Notes: generated by a model from the letters alone, not told the origin. DNA of 64,000 nucleotides from Sphingobacterium multivorum (GCF_900457465.1 NZ_UAUU01000011.1:1798001-1862000), one strand, 5' to 3'. Counted from the first letter of the stretch, positions 46,259-56,196 are shown. Translations and numbers: made by a program.

Positions 46259-46309
46259 ATATATGGCTAACGAAAGCTCAGAGTTCCCCACTCTGGGCTT
46301 TTTATTTTT
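46259..46309 (+). ncRNA. Putative small RNA 2 with C-rich hairpin loop
   Basis: Hairpin 46275-46299 with stem AGCTCAGAGT / ACTCTGGGCT (one G-U) and the same TCCCC loop as unit 1, followed by TTTTTATTTTT. The stem bases differ from unit 1 with changes on both sides (CGGAG/CTTCG against CAGAG/CTCTG) while the loop is identical, as expected when structure and loop are kept. Confidence 0.4.
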
Positions 46310-46371
46310 CATGTCCCATTTTCGACTTAAAGGCTTTTTTTGACTTGAGTCAATGTTTAGCTTTTTGATCC

Positions 46372-46602
46372 GTGGCATATTTGTACTCGAAATATAGTTG
46401 TGGGGGGGCAGTCATAAAAAAGTTGCATTACAGATGCGTGGTACAGCACTTGGAGCTTGTGTTGCATTGGTGGATTTGCCTCTACGAATGGCAGGGCATT
46501 GGCGGGATTAGTAGCGGGCCCGTTTGGTTATCAGTCGGTTTATTTATTGGGGGAATCAGCTGTCTGCTTGCTATCCTTATATTGATCTGCGACATGAAAT
46601 AA
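46372..46602 (+). CDS. Doubtful 76-aa membrane protein
   Basis: Opens with GTG. Cys/Trp-rich first half, then one hydrophobic span (WLSVGLFIGGISCLLAILILI) followed by CDMK. No family, promoter or ribosome site recognised, and it crosses a run of seven G. Could be a small membrane protein, possibly with a frame error, or chance. Confidence 0.22.
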   Translation: MAYLYSKYSCGGAVIKKLHYRCVVQHLELVLHWWICLYEWQGIGGISSGPVWLSVGLFIGGISCLLAILILICDMK

Positions 46603-46678
46603 GCTCAGAGCAATTCACTGTTTGTTGCAGTAAAGAGTCTTATTAAAGTCGGGCGGAACTTAAATCGATATATATATA

Positions 46679-46718
46679 AAATAAGACGGACCAGATGTAC
46701 ATCCGGTCCGTCTTATTT
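46679..46718 (-). terminator. Terminator of smc
   Basis: AAATAAGACGGACC / GGTCCGTCTTATTT, perfect 14-bp stem with palindromic GATGTACATC in the loop; 20 bases beyond the smc stop. Confidence 0.85.
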
Positions 46719-46738
46719 ATTGTGTATTTTGCTGCGCT

Positions 46739-49700
46739 CTAAGCAACTTCTCTTAGATCTACTGCTACTACACGGGATACACCTTGTTCCACCATGGTTA
46801 CTCCATAGATGATGTCTGTACTTGCAATCGTTTTCTTATTGTGTGAGACTACGATAAATTGTGAATTTTTCGAAAAATCCCGGATAATATTGTTGAACTT
46901 ATCAATATTCGTATCATCTAAAGGAGCGTCCACCTCATCGAAGATACAAAATGGTGCCGGTTTAGAAAGATAGAGTGAGAATAAGAGAGCTGTTGAAGTC
47001 AAGGTCTTTTCACCACCCGAAAGCTGATTGATAGACAGCGGCCTTTTCCCTTTGGGCCTTGCAATAATGTCGATATCTGAATCCAACGGATTGCTCGGGT
47101 CTGTGAGTACCAGGTCGCAGCTGTCTTCTTCGTTAAATAGGGAACGGAATACTTTAACGAAATTATTCCTCACGGCATCAAATGTAAACATGAACTGAAC
47201 CTGAGCGGTATCGTCAATTTCTTTTATTGTTGCCATCAAGGATCCTTTTGCTTCAATTAAATCAGCTTTCTCTTTATTAATGAAATCATAGCGTTCGTTC
47301 ATCTCGTCGAAAGCCTCTTTTGCCATCAGATTGATCGTTCCAAATTCATCAAGCTGTTTCTTGAGTTTGCTACATTTGGTTGCCAATGTCGCTTGATCTT
47401 CTGTGATCTCAGGCGCATCTTCACGGTCAATTAGATCTTTCAATTCAATGTTGAATTCAACGGAAAGGCGTTCTTTTAAGGCATTGAGGTCGATCTGCAG
47501 ACCTGTTTTTTTATCTTTGATCTCTGAAATAAGAAAGTCACTCTGCTCTTTTGAACGACGCTGCTGTGTCAGGGCGTCTTCGAGATTATTGATTTTCTGC
47601 TTATCTGCATAGTAGTTGTCTTCCAATTCTTTAAGACCATCTTCTAAAGCAATCTTCTGCTCATACATGGCAATAAGATCCTGATCTTCTTCATCTTCAA
47701 ATGGAATGGTTGTTCTTAACGCTTCTTGCACTTCAACTAATTCTGCACTGTTTCGCTCCACACGGAGTTCGTGGTCATCTTTCTGCGTCTCTCTAAATTC
47801 GAGATCTTTCGTGATATTGGAAACTTTGTTTAACTGTTGATGATAAGCGATATTCTCTTGATTGTATGCGGTCGATTTTTCGTTAAGTATTTCAGCTATT
47901 TCATGGAACTGGTCCTGTAATGTCGATAATTCGGCGATACTCTGTTCTTTTTCCTGGCGCAGCTCCTGAAGCTGTGGCTCGGCAATCCTTAAATCTGATT
48001 CTATACTTTCAATTTTCTCCTGAATATCTTTTTTACGGGCCTGGGAGTTATTGATGAAGGCTTGATATTGCTCTTGCTTTGTTTTGACAGTAATTAATTC
48101 ATTATTCAGTCTATTGAGCTGAAAACGAAGCTCATCGATTAACTCTTTCTGCGAATTGCCGCGTAGTACATCCAAGCGAGCTGTTTCGGCCGTTATTTTA
48201 TCTTCAAGTTTTGCTATTTCCTGATTTAAGGTTTTGATCTCTTGGGATAGCACTTCGAGGTTTTTCGCTCTTCCGATACGTTTGCCCTCAAATAATCCCA
48301 CGGAACCACCAGAAAGACCCAAATGATGTTTCGAATAACGTCCATTTTTTTGCAGAATCACCTGTCCCAGAGCAGGTAGCTTTTCATCCAGTTCTTTTTC
48401 ATTGTCATGTTTAAGAATAAAGACCTGCTGGAGCAGCATCGTACATAAAGCCTTGTACTTTTCGTCTACTGTAATCACATCCAACGCAGATATCAAATTG
48501 TCATTTGGTGCAGGGGCAGCGTTTGGCGAGTGTGTTATGGCGTCTAAAACAAAGAAATTAGCTCTTCCTTTTGCGGAATCGCTCAATAGCTGAATTGCTT
48601 GAACAGCATCTTGTTGTGTTTCGACAACATAGTGATTCATTATAGGCTCTAGATAGTTCTCAATAGCCACGCGATAATCTTCCTGACAGAAAAGGACATC
48701 TGATAGGAGCGGAGGTTGCTTTTTCCATCCTGCATTTTTCTTGAGGAACCGAATGGAATCGGGGAAACCTTCTAAATTATCAACAAGAGATTTCGTGAGG
48801 TTGTATTCGTTTTGTTTGGCATCTACCAGGCGGAGGTCTTTGGCAAGCTGGGCCTTAAGTTCTTCTAGGTTTGCCTGGCACTGACTGATCTGTCCTTGGA
48901 GCTCTTCTTCCAGCTGGTTTGCTGAGTCATACTGTAACTGCTGTGCTTCCACACGGCCTTCCAGTTCAGTAACAGCAGAATTAAACTGCTGCAATTCGGC
49001 TTCTTTTGCTTCTGTATCTACACTATTGCGAACAGATTCTTGGAGGAGGGCTTCTTTCTGAATGGTAAATACGGCAAGATCTTTTTCTAATTTGTAGATT
49101 TTTGCCTGTAATTCAGCATTACTCTTATTAAAAAGATCAAGCTTTCCCTTTGCCGATTGTTGCTGTCCCCTCAGTTCGTCGACTTCGGATTTATCCGATT
49201 CAAGATTCGTTTTTAACGAATCGAGTTTATTTTGTTCATCAAACAATTCTTCATTCAGTCGTTTGATGGTGTAGAGTACATGATTAAGCTGTTGTTTATC
49301 GCTGTTGATATCGAGGTTCAACCGGTTCTCTTTATCTTGAAGATTTTTGACCTTTTCGTTTTTGATCTTCTTTTCCGATTCATAACCTCGGATTTTATTG
49401 ACAAATTCCTGCGTTGTTTTTTGCTGTACCGAAAGGTTTTTTTCCTGTTCCAAATTTGTCTGGCGGAGTGATTGGAGTTCCGTTTCCGCATTCAGGATAT
49501 TTTGATGTGCATTGGTAGCATCTTTCTGAACCTTGGATTCTTGTGTTTGAAGTCTTTCCAATTCAGTCGAGAAATCTGCTATTTTATAATAAGCCAAATC
49601 TATACTGCTCTGGCGGTATTCTGCTTTAAGTGAGGTATATTTTTCAGCTTTTTTAGCTTGATTTTCTAATGATTTGAGGTTCTTTGTGATTTCGTAAAGC

Positions 49701-50281
49701 AAGTCATCTACACGGCTAAGATCGGCCTCAGTATCTCTCAGCTTTGCCAAAGTCTGTTTTTTACGAACTTTATACTTAGAGATTCCAGATGCTTCTTCGA
49801 AGAGGTTGCGACGTGAATTATCTTTATTATTGATAATTTCATCAATCATTTTCAATTCGATGATCGAATAGCTGTCCGCACCAACTCCGGTATCCAGGAA
49901 CAGATCTGTGATATCTTTTAAACGACATTTGACATCATTCAATCGATATTCACTATCGCCGTTGCGAAACAGCTTCCGCGTGACGGTCACTGTAGAGAAT
50001 TCCGTTGGCAAAATATTATTGTTGTTGTTGAAGGTCAGCGAGACCTCTGCAAGGTTTGCCGGTTTTCTATTTTTCGTTCCATTGAAGATAATATTTTCCA
50101 TCTTATCGGAGCGAAGCATCTTTGTGCTCTGCTCTCCCAGCACCCAGCGTATGGCGTCGACCACATTGGACTTCCCACATCCATTGGGGCCAACAATCGC
50201 TGTGACACCATCATTGAAGTTGATCGTGATCTTGTCTCCGAAACTTTTAAATCCTTTAATTTCTAGTTTGGTTAACTGCAT
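46739..50281 (-). CDS. smc: Chromosome segregation protein SMC
   Basis: 1180 residues. ATPase head at both ends: Walker A GPNGCGKSNVVDAIRWVLGEQ-type start (GPNGCGKSN), C-motif LSGGEKTLTSTALLFSLY and Walker B FCIFDEVDAPLDD with the D-loop. Two long coiled-coil arms (about 170-510 and 675-1010) flank a hinge (about 515-670, containing GFPDSIRFLKKN and LGLSGGSVGLFEGKR). Compacts and segregates the chromosome with ScpAB, which are not in the window. Intact over 3.5 kb, in contrast with error-rich regions elsewhere. Monocistronic with its own terminator. Confidence 0.98.
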   Translation of the reverse strand: MQLTKLEIKGFKSFGDKITINFNDGVTAIVGPNGCGKSNVVDAIRWVLGEQSTKMLRSDKMENIIFNGTKNRKPANLAEVSLTFNNNNNILPTEFSTVTVTRKLFRNGDSEYRLNDVKCRLKDITDLFLDTGVGADSYSIIELKMIDEIINNKDNSRRNLFEEASGISKYKVRKKQTLAKLRDTEADLSRVDDLLYEITKNLKSLENQAKKAEKYTSLKAEYRQSSIDLAYYKIADFSTELERLQTQESKVQKDATNAHQNILNAETELQSLRQTNLEQEKNLSVQQKTTQEFVNKIRGYESEKKIKNEKVKNLQDKENRLNLDINSDKQQLNHVLYTIKRLNEELFDEQNKLDSLKTNLESDKSEVDELRGQQQSAKGKLDLFNKSNAELQAKIYKLEKDLAVFTIQKEALLQESVRNSVDTEAKEAELQQFNSAVTELEGRVEAQQLQYDSANQLEEELQGQISQCQANLEELKAQLAKDLRLVDAKQNEYNLTKSLVDNLEGFPDSIRFLKKNAGWKKQPPLLSDVLFCQEDYRVAIENYLEPIMNHYVVETQQDAVQAIQLLSDSAKGRANFFVLDAITHSPNAAPAPNDNLISALDVITVDEKYKALCTMLLQQVFILKHDNEKELDEKLPALGQVILQKNGRYSKHHLGLSGGSVGLFEGKRIGRAKNLEVLSQEIKTLNQEIAKLEDKITAETARLDVLRGNSQKELIDELRFQLNRLNNELITVKTKQEQYQAFINNSQARKKDIQEKIESIESDLRIAEPQLQELRQEKEQSIAELSTLQDQFHEIAEILNEKSTAYNQENIAYHQQLNKVSNITKDLEFRETQKDDHELRVERNSAELVEVQEALRTTIPFEDEEDQDLIAMYEQKIALEDGLKELEDNYYADKQKINNLEDALTQQRRSKEQSDFLISEIKDKKTGLQIDLNALKERLSVEFNIELKDLIDREDAPEITEDQATLATKCSKLKKQLDEFGTINLMAKEAFDEMNERYDFINKEKADLIEAKGSLMATIKEIDDTAQVQFMFTFDAVRNNFVKVFRSLFNEEDSCDLVLTDPSNPLDSDIDIIARPKGKRPLSINQLSGGEKTLTSTALLFSLYLSKPAPFCIFDEVDAPLDDTNIDKFNNIIRDFSKNSQFIVVSHNKKTIASTDIIYGVTMVEQGVSRVVAVDLREVA

Positions 50282-50350
50282 TTATACCAAATTTGTTTGT
50301 CGTTATAAGCTTGCGAAAATAGTAAAATTAAACAATAATTTTTCCTTTCT

Positions 50351-51054
50351 TTATTCACATTTTCCTGTTTCACGATCACATGAAGGGCCTTCTTCGCCTC
50401 TGCGTTCAAGCGGTGTTGGCTGACTGGCCAAGCATTCATTTATGGTGTTGTGAAAGACTTCCATGGGCTGTGCACCGGGGATAGCATATTTTCTGTCAAA
50501 TACAAAGAAAGGGACACCTCGGAGTCCTAAGCTGACACCTTCTTGAATATCCTGTGCAACATCATAAGCATATTCATCAGATTCCAATAAGTTTTTTACC
50601 TCCTGAGCGGAAAGATGCTCTTGCGTAGCAATCGTGCTGAGCACCTCGTTGTTATTTACATCAAGACCATCCGTAAAATGAGCTTTAAATAAGGCTTTCT
50701 TGATTTGAGTGCCTTTTTGTTGCGCTTGGGCAAAATGGATCAGACGATGTGCTTTTTTGTATTTACAACGATTGCTTTTTCAAAGTTCAGATCAATACCC
50801 AGCTCTTTTCCTTGGGCACTGAGCTGTGAGGTCATCGCAACGACATCGTCCATACTCATGCCTTTCGTTTGAACGAGGTAATCGTAGGTTGGCATTGCCG
50901 GAGCATCTTGGGGATAATCAGGGTTAAGCTGATATGATTTCCAGATGATTTCAGCGGATGGCTTACTTGTGGAATCCTGAAGAGCTAGTTCAAGCTTTGT
51001 CAGACCAATATAACAAAAAGGACAAATGATGTCCGACCAAATTTCTATTTTCAT
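50351..51054 (-). CDS. FrnE-like DsbA-family oxidoreductase, one frameshift
   Basis: 234 residues after repair. Cytosolic thioredoxin-fold protein with redox motif SDIICPFCYIG (CPFC) and the C-terminal GVPFFVFDRKYAIPGAQP carrying the cis-Pro. The frame breaks in an A run at about 50752-50757; adding one a joins VVNTKK to AHRLIHFAQAQQKG. The C-terminus ends CDRETGKCE, an added Cys pair seen in FrnE/2-hydroxychromene isomerase relatives. Start at MKIEIWSD (51054), as in homologues. Divergent from the patatin gene. Confidence 0.88.
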
Positions 51055-51164
51055 ATTTCTTTTTTTACTGCGTATATTGTAATCAAAAATACATATAATA
51101 ACGATGATTATCTGTTTACATTGTTGCATGGATGTAAACAAGTGTTTCAAGTATTTGTATAACT

Positions 51165-51980
51165 ATGGTGGAGAAAGCTTTTTTAAATCGTAAAGTTACC
51201 CTTGTTCTGGGCGGGGGTGGTGCAAGAGGCCTGGTGCATATTGGTATTATTCGACGTCTTGAAGAGCTGGGCTACGAAATCGATGAGGTGGTAGGTTGTT
51301 CAATAGGAGCGCTTGTCGGTGGTATCTATGCACAGGGGAAGATGGATGTTCTGGAAGAATGGATGCAGCGCCTGACGAAGAAATCGGTCTTTAATATGAT
51401 GGATTTTAGCTGGAAGGGACTGGGGATGATGAAGGGGATCAAGGTGTTTAACGCCTTGAAATCTGTGATTCCGGATGCTAATATTGAGACTTTCCCTATT
51501 TTGTTTAAAGCCGTTGCGACAGATCTAAACTACGAAAAGGAGGTTGTGCTGGACTTTGGAAGTATGTATGATGCTATTCGGGCGTCGATTGCCATTCCCG
51601 CGGTGTTTACAGCTGTAGAAGACGACAATCATGTCTATGTTGATGGCGGGGTACTCAATCCATTGCCTATAAATCATGTCACCAAGAAAGAGAACCTAAT
51701 CATAGCGGTTAATCTGGAATCTAAACCGGATAAACAATATTCTGTTATCAAAAAACTGGATACAAGGACTTCGAATTCGTTGGATATACTCCAAGCGTCA
51801 TACTATGTGATGCGCAGGAAAATGAGCCGTATGATTGTTGATTTGTACCGGCCCGATGTGGTGGTAGACATTCCCTATAATATCTGTAACCTTTGGGATT
51901 ATCACCGCTCTGAATTTTTGGTCCAGAAGGGGCGGGAATATATTGACAAAGCATTAAAAAACAAAGCCAAAGCAAAGTAG
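51165..51980 (+). CDS. Patatin-like phospholipase
   Basis: 271 residues. Oxyanion-hole LVLGGGGARGLVHIG, nucleophile elbow GCSIGALVGG (GxSxG) and the DGG motif VYVDGGVLNPLP with the catalytic Asp. Single-domain lipid acyl hydrolase, related to RssA/YchK. No membrane or signal segment. Ends in Lys/Ala-rich tail. Hairpin follows directly. Confidence 0.92.
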   Translation: MVEKAFLNRKVTLVLGGGGARGLVHIGIIRRLEELGYEIDEVVGCSIGALVGGIYAQGKMDVLEEWMQRLTKKSVFNMMDFSWKGLGMMKGIKVFNALKSVIPDANIETFPILFKAVATDLNYEKEVVLDFGSMYDAIRASIAIPAVFTAVEDDNHVYVDGGVLNPLPINHVTKKENLIIAVNLESKPDKQYSVIKKLDTRTSNSLDILQASYYVMRRKMSRMIVDLYRPDVVVDIPYNICNLWDYHRSEFLVQKGREYIDKALKNKAKAK

Positions 51981-52014
51981 TTTAGGACGATCAAGGGACT
52001 ACTTTGCTTTGGCT
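51965..52014. terminator. Hairpin at patatin 3' end
   Basis: Perfect 17-bp inverted repeat AGCCAAAGCAAAGTAGT / ACTACTTTGCTTTGGCT whose left arm covers the last codons and stop of the patatin gene. No T run, so it may stabilise RNA rather than terminate. Confidence 0.55.
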
Positions 52015-52088
52015 GTACATGGTTTCTCTGGCATTGAAACATACTGAAACTGATATTTTTATTCTAAGCGAACCATGTGAAGTATTTA

Positions 52089-53003
52089 TTAAAACAAATT
52101 GGGGTAATCGCTAATAATGCCATCAACTTTCACGGCTTTTAGTTGCTCGATTTCTTCTTTCATATTGACTGTCCAAGGAATGACCTTGATACCAGCTTTG
52201 TGACACTGCTTGACATAATCGCTTGTTACTATTTTATAATGCGGACTTATAATAAAAGGCGTGAAACCCAAAGCTGCAATTGTTTGCTCAACACTTTTTG
52301 TATGGTTTGCATCAATAAGATAAGAAACTTTGATTTGAGGATATGCTTTGTGCAGATAGTTAATGGCTCTGCTATCAAACGATTGAATAACGGTTCGCGC
52401 AGCAATTTTTTTATCGGTGATTACCTGTACCATAAGATCCACAAATTCTTCAACCCTTGGATGGAAAATACCATCTTTATCTTCCTTACTTTTCACTTCG
52501 ATATTGTAAAACATCGGCGCTTTCCTTTTTAGATTTGCGTAGGCTTCAGTACTATCAATAAGGTCTGCTAGTTTTGCTATACGTGTAACCTGTTTTTTTT
52601 GTTCAGGAAACTCTTTGTAAAATTTCGATCCGATATCGTACTTAACCAGATCTTTATAAAGCATATCGTAAATTCTCAACGGTTTGTCCTTGTCAGAAAT
52701 TTCGGTGCCATTGGGTTTCAATACAAACTTCGGGTTAAGGTAATCGTCGTGAAAGACAACAACCTTACGGTCTTTGGTAATATGACAATCCATTTCCAGT
52801 GTGGTCACCTTTGCAAAATCTATTGCATTTTTCATGGCAGCGATAGACTCTTCAGGGTATAGGCCGCGGCCACCACGATGCGCTTCCAGGCTAAGTTTAG
52901 GGAAATTGTCTGAAGTTGATTTTGCTGAATCTTTCATAACTGAACAAGATGCAAATGGTAATAACGTGCCCCAAAAGGCAATTCTGAGAAGACTTCTTTT
53001 CAT
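52089..53003 (-). CDS. Glycerophosphodiester phosphodiesterase lipoprotein
   Basis: 304 residues. Lipobox PFASC gives an envelope lipoprotein. GDPD TIM barrel with LEAHRGGRGLYPEESIAAMKNAI (catalytic His, Arg, Glu), TLEMDCHITKDRKVVVFHDDYL (metal-binding Glu and Asp, second His) and IPWTVN near the end. Releases glycerol 3-phosphate from deacylated phospholipid. The ATG at 53003 is chosen because it starts the lipoprotein signal (MKRSLLRIAF); a longer reading lacks one. Confidence 0.92.
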   Translation of the reverse strand: MKRSLLRIAFWGTLLPFASCSVMKDSAKSTSDNFPKLSLEAHRGGRGLYPEESIAAMKNAIDFAKVTTLEMDCHITKDRKVVVFHDDYLNPKFVLKPNGTEISDKDKPLRIYDMLYKDLVKYDIGSKFYKEFPEQKKQVTRIAKLADLIDSTEAYANLKRKAPMFYNIEVKSKEDKDGIFHPRVEEFVDLMVQVITDKKIAARTVIQSFDSRAINYLHKAYPQIKVSYLIDANHTKSVEQTIAALGFTPFIISPHYKIVTSDYVKQCHKAGIKVIPWTVNMKEEIEQLKAVKVDGIISDYPNLF

Positions 53004-53380
53004 TATTAAAATATTTAAACAAAATAGCGGAGTTGTTAATATTGCCCTTTTGAATAAGCGAATATACATATATATTTTGCTTTTACGTATTTTAACTGTT
53101 TCGAATACTTGATTTTGCAACTTTATGAAGGTGAATTCGAAACCGAATAAAGTTAAATGAATTTGTTTTGGTCTGAAATTGAGGGGCACAAAGTAGTTCG
53201 ATGGGCAAATTACCTTGATCTGACAGCGTTTCTATGCCAACCATGAGCTCGTTACCTGCTTCTTTATTGTAGGATAAATTTCTTAATTGTCGACATGAAA
53301 TCTATTTTTTTTGTCTTTTTTGTAAGAAATTATTGTCATTCCTTTCAGAATTCCCTTTATTTGCACAAATCTCAAATTAG
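53004..53380. other. Divergent intergenic region
   Basis: 377 bases between the GDPD gene and topA. No gene or RNA recognised. A TTATTTGC-like box at about 53357-53364 may serve topA, but it departs from the consensus. Confidence 0.4.
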
Positions 53381-55780
53381 ATGGCGAAAAATTTATTGAT
53401 AGTTGAGTCTCCGGCGAAAGCGAAAACGATAGAAGGGTATTTAGGAAAGGATTTTTTGGTCAAGTCAAGTTATGGACATATTCGCGACTTGGTGAAAACC
53501 GATGATGCAATTGATACCGAAAAGAATTTTGAACAAAAGTATGAAGTTCCATCCGACAAGAAGGCGGTTGTAAGTGAACTGAAGAAATTGGCTAAAGCTG
53601 CAGAAACCGTTTGGTTAGCGTCCGATGAGGACCGCGAAGGAGAGGCTATTTCATGGCATTTATTTGAGACTTTGGGATTAAAAGATGAAAGCACAAAAAG
53701 AATTGTGTTTCATGAGATTACAAAGCCAGCTATTTTGAAGGCTATTGACAACCCGCGTAAAATAGATTATAACCTCGTAAATGCACAACAAGCGCGAAGG
53801 GTGTTAGATCGATTAGTCGGATTTGAATTGTCTCCGGTTCTATGGAAAAAGGTGAAACCTTCTTTATCTGCCGGACGCGTGCAGTCAGTTGCGGTTCGTC
53901 TGATTGTAGATCGTGAGCGTGAAATCAATAAATTTGAACCCGAAGCGGCTTTTAAGATCGTTGCTTTTTTTCATACGGGAAAAGTTAAGGATAGTTTTAA
54001 AGCCGAGCTTCCGCAGCGTTTTGCGACAGAGGCAGAGGCGACCAAATTTTTGGAGGATTGTAAAGCAGCGCTTTTTTCTGTAAAAAATCTCGAAACAAAA
54101 CCTGCGAAGCGTTCACCAGCAGCGCCATTTACAACATCAACATTACAGCAGGAAGCAAGCCGGAAACTTGGATTTTCGGTTGCCCGCACCATGCAGGTGG
54201 CTCAAAGGCTGTATGAATCAGGACGAATTACCTATATGCGTACCGATTCTGTTAATTTGAGTGATACGGCGATTGAGGCTGCTGAAAAGGAAATCAAATC
54301 GGCTTATGGTAACCAGTACCATAAAGTCAGAAAATATAAAACAAAGACATCGGGTGCACAAGAGGCGCACGAAGCTATTCGTCCTACTTATTTCTCTGAA
54401 CACACCATCGATGGCGATGCATCCGAAAAAAGATTATACGAGCTTATTTGGAAAAGAGCAATTGCTTCTCAAATGAGTGAAGCGGAGTTTGAACGTACAT
54501 TGGCAAAAATCGACATATCAACTCGTACTGAAGATTTGAATGCTTCGGGAGAGGTGATGAAATTTGATGGATTCTTGAAAGTTTACATGGAATCCTTGGA
54601 TGACGATCAAGACAGCGCGATGGACGAAGATAGTGACAATGCTATTCTTCCACCATTAGCTGTTGGTATGCCATTAACGTTGAAAAACATGTCGGCGACG
54701 GAGCGTTTTACACGACCGCCAGCACGTTATACGGAAGCTGCTTTGGTGAAAAAATTAGAGGAATTGGGAATTGGCCGTCCTTCAACCTACGCCCCTACAA
54801 TTTCAACGATTCAAAACCGCGGGTATGTCATAAAGGAAGAGCGTGAAGGTAAATCGCGCGATTACCGTGTACTGACATTAAAGGATGCCGAATTAACAGC
54901 GGTAACAAAAACCGGAAATAACCGGTGCCGAAAAAGGAAAAATGTTTCCAACAGATATCGGTGTTGTCGTGAATGACTTTTTGGTTGAACACTTCAACGG
55001 TATTGTGGATTTTCATTTTACGGCCAACGTAGAAAAAGAATTTGATGATATTGCGCATGGACTGACCGAATGGACAAAAATGCTGCATGATTTCTATGGG
55101 CCTTTTCATTCTGAGGTAGAAGATACTTTAGTCAATGCAGATCGTGCGAATAATGAGCGTGAGCTCGGTGTCGATCCGGTTTCCGGTAAGCCTGTTTCGG
55201 TTCGCATTGGTAAGTTCGGCCCATTGGTACAGATTGGTTCTCCTGACGATGAAGAGAAACCTCGTTTTGCTTCCTTGAGAAAGGGACAGATGATCGAAAC
55301 CATTACTTTTGAGGATGCCATGGAATTGTTCAAATTACCGAAAAAAGTTGGTTTATTTGAAGATAAGGAAATGACGGTTGCTGTTGGGCGATTTGGACCT
55401 TATATCCGTCACAATTCGGCGTTTTACTCACTACCAAAAGGTGTTGACCCATTGGATGTGACAGAAGAAGAGGCGATACAGATTATCAAGACAAACGTCA
55501 GAAAGATATCGAAAAAGTGATTCGGGTTTTTGATGAAAATCCGGATGCTCAGATTGAACAGGGACGCTGGGGGCCATTTATTCGTTTTGGCAAGCAGAAT
55601 CTGAAGATTCCTAAGGGAACGGAAATTGAAAAAATTACCTATGAAGATGTGTTAAAATGGGCTGAGGCGGATGCGCCAAAAGGAAAAGCAACTAAAACAA
55701 AAACAACAGAAAAGAAAACTGTAGCAAAAAAGACTACCGCTAAGAAGGCTCCAGCTAAAAAAACTACAAAGTCTAAATAA
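53381..55780 (+). CDS. topA: DNA topoisomerase I (type IA), two frameshifts
   Basis: Relaxes negative supercoils. 799 residues after repair. Toprim domain with LLIVESPAKAKTIEGYLG and LASDEDREGEAISWHL (acidic metal triad), then VGFELSPVLWKKV, RVQSVAVRLIVDRE, the active-site Tyr in GRITYMRTDSVNLS, and SAQEAHEAIRPT-like GAQEAHEAIRPT. C-terminal half carries repeated GRFGPYIR and GRWGPFIRFG elements and a Lys/Ala/Thr tail (AKKTTAKKAPAKKTTKSK) in place of Zn ribbons. Frame lost at about 54914 (extra g) and regained wrongly at about 55496 (missing a). The two offset each other, total length is 800 codons, and topA is essential, so I take both as sequence errors. Confidence 0.94.
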
Positions 55781-55782
55781 GG

Positions 55783-56196
55783 ATGAAAGCAGATTTGCCT
55801 GAAAATATTGTCAAAGACATTATGATCGCCGTTGTTTTGGAAGGTGAGACGGTGGAGACAAAAAACTGGACTGTCTATGTTATCAACGACAAGAACATTG
55901 CTATTCAGAACGTGCTGATTAGCTCAAAAGGTTATGGCGAAAAGGATGGCCGACAAGTAACAACAACGACTTTGCGTCATTTTATTGGTAATATAGAAGC
56001 TAAATCTTTCGATCGTGTTGAAGCGATTGATGAACAGGTATTCGGGCTTACAAATGAATATTGGTTGAGTTTTTATATTGATAACATTATTTACGATAAA
56101 AAATATATCTTTTTACCTGAAAGCATTGTGGATGGTAACCTGACTAAGGTTCCTTTGGTCAATCGCCCAGGTGTAATCATAGGAGGAAACGAATAA
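55783..56196 (+). CDS. Hypothetical protein between topA and cmk (137 aa)
   Basis: Begins 2 bases after topA stop and overlaps cmk by one base (TAATG), so it is translationally locked into the topA-cmk unit. Beta-rich, no signal or membrane segment; WTVYVINDKNIAIQNVLIS, YWLSFYIDNIIYDKKYIFL and RPGVIIGGNE are the most regular stretches. I do not recognise the family. Placement suggests a cytosolic housekeeping role. Confidence 0.82.
   Translation: MKADLPENIVKDIMIAVVLEGETVETKNWTVYVINDKNIAIQNVLISSKGYGEKDGRQVTTTTLRHFIGNIEAKSFDRVEAIDEQVFGLTNEYWLSFYIDNIIYDKKYIFLPESIVDGNLTKVPLVNRPGVIIGGNE

Larger units (their letters stand above)
45867..46738. other. Gene-poor stretch with two small-RNA-like units
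   Basis: 872 bases between ppk2 and smc. It holds two related promoter-plus-hairpin units (46008-46087 and 46225-46309), a doubtful 76-codon frame and the smc terminator. An AAACAGC / GCTGTTT hairpin at 45990-46010 overlaps the -33 element of the first unit. Confidence 0.6.

Noticed and set aside
46058..46299. GAGTTCCCC motif similar to a type I-E CRISPR repeat
   Set aside because: Only two copies, not identical, each ending in a T run and with no spacer pattern or cas genes.
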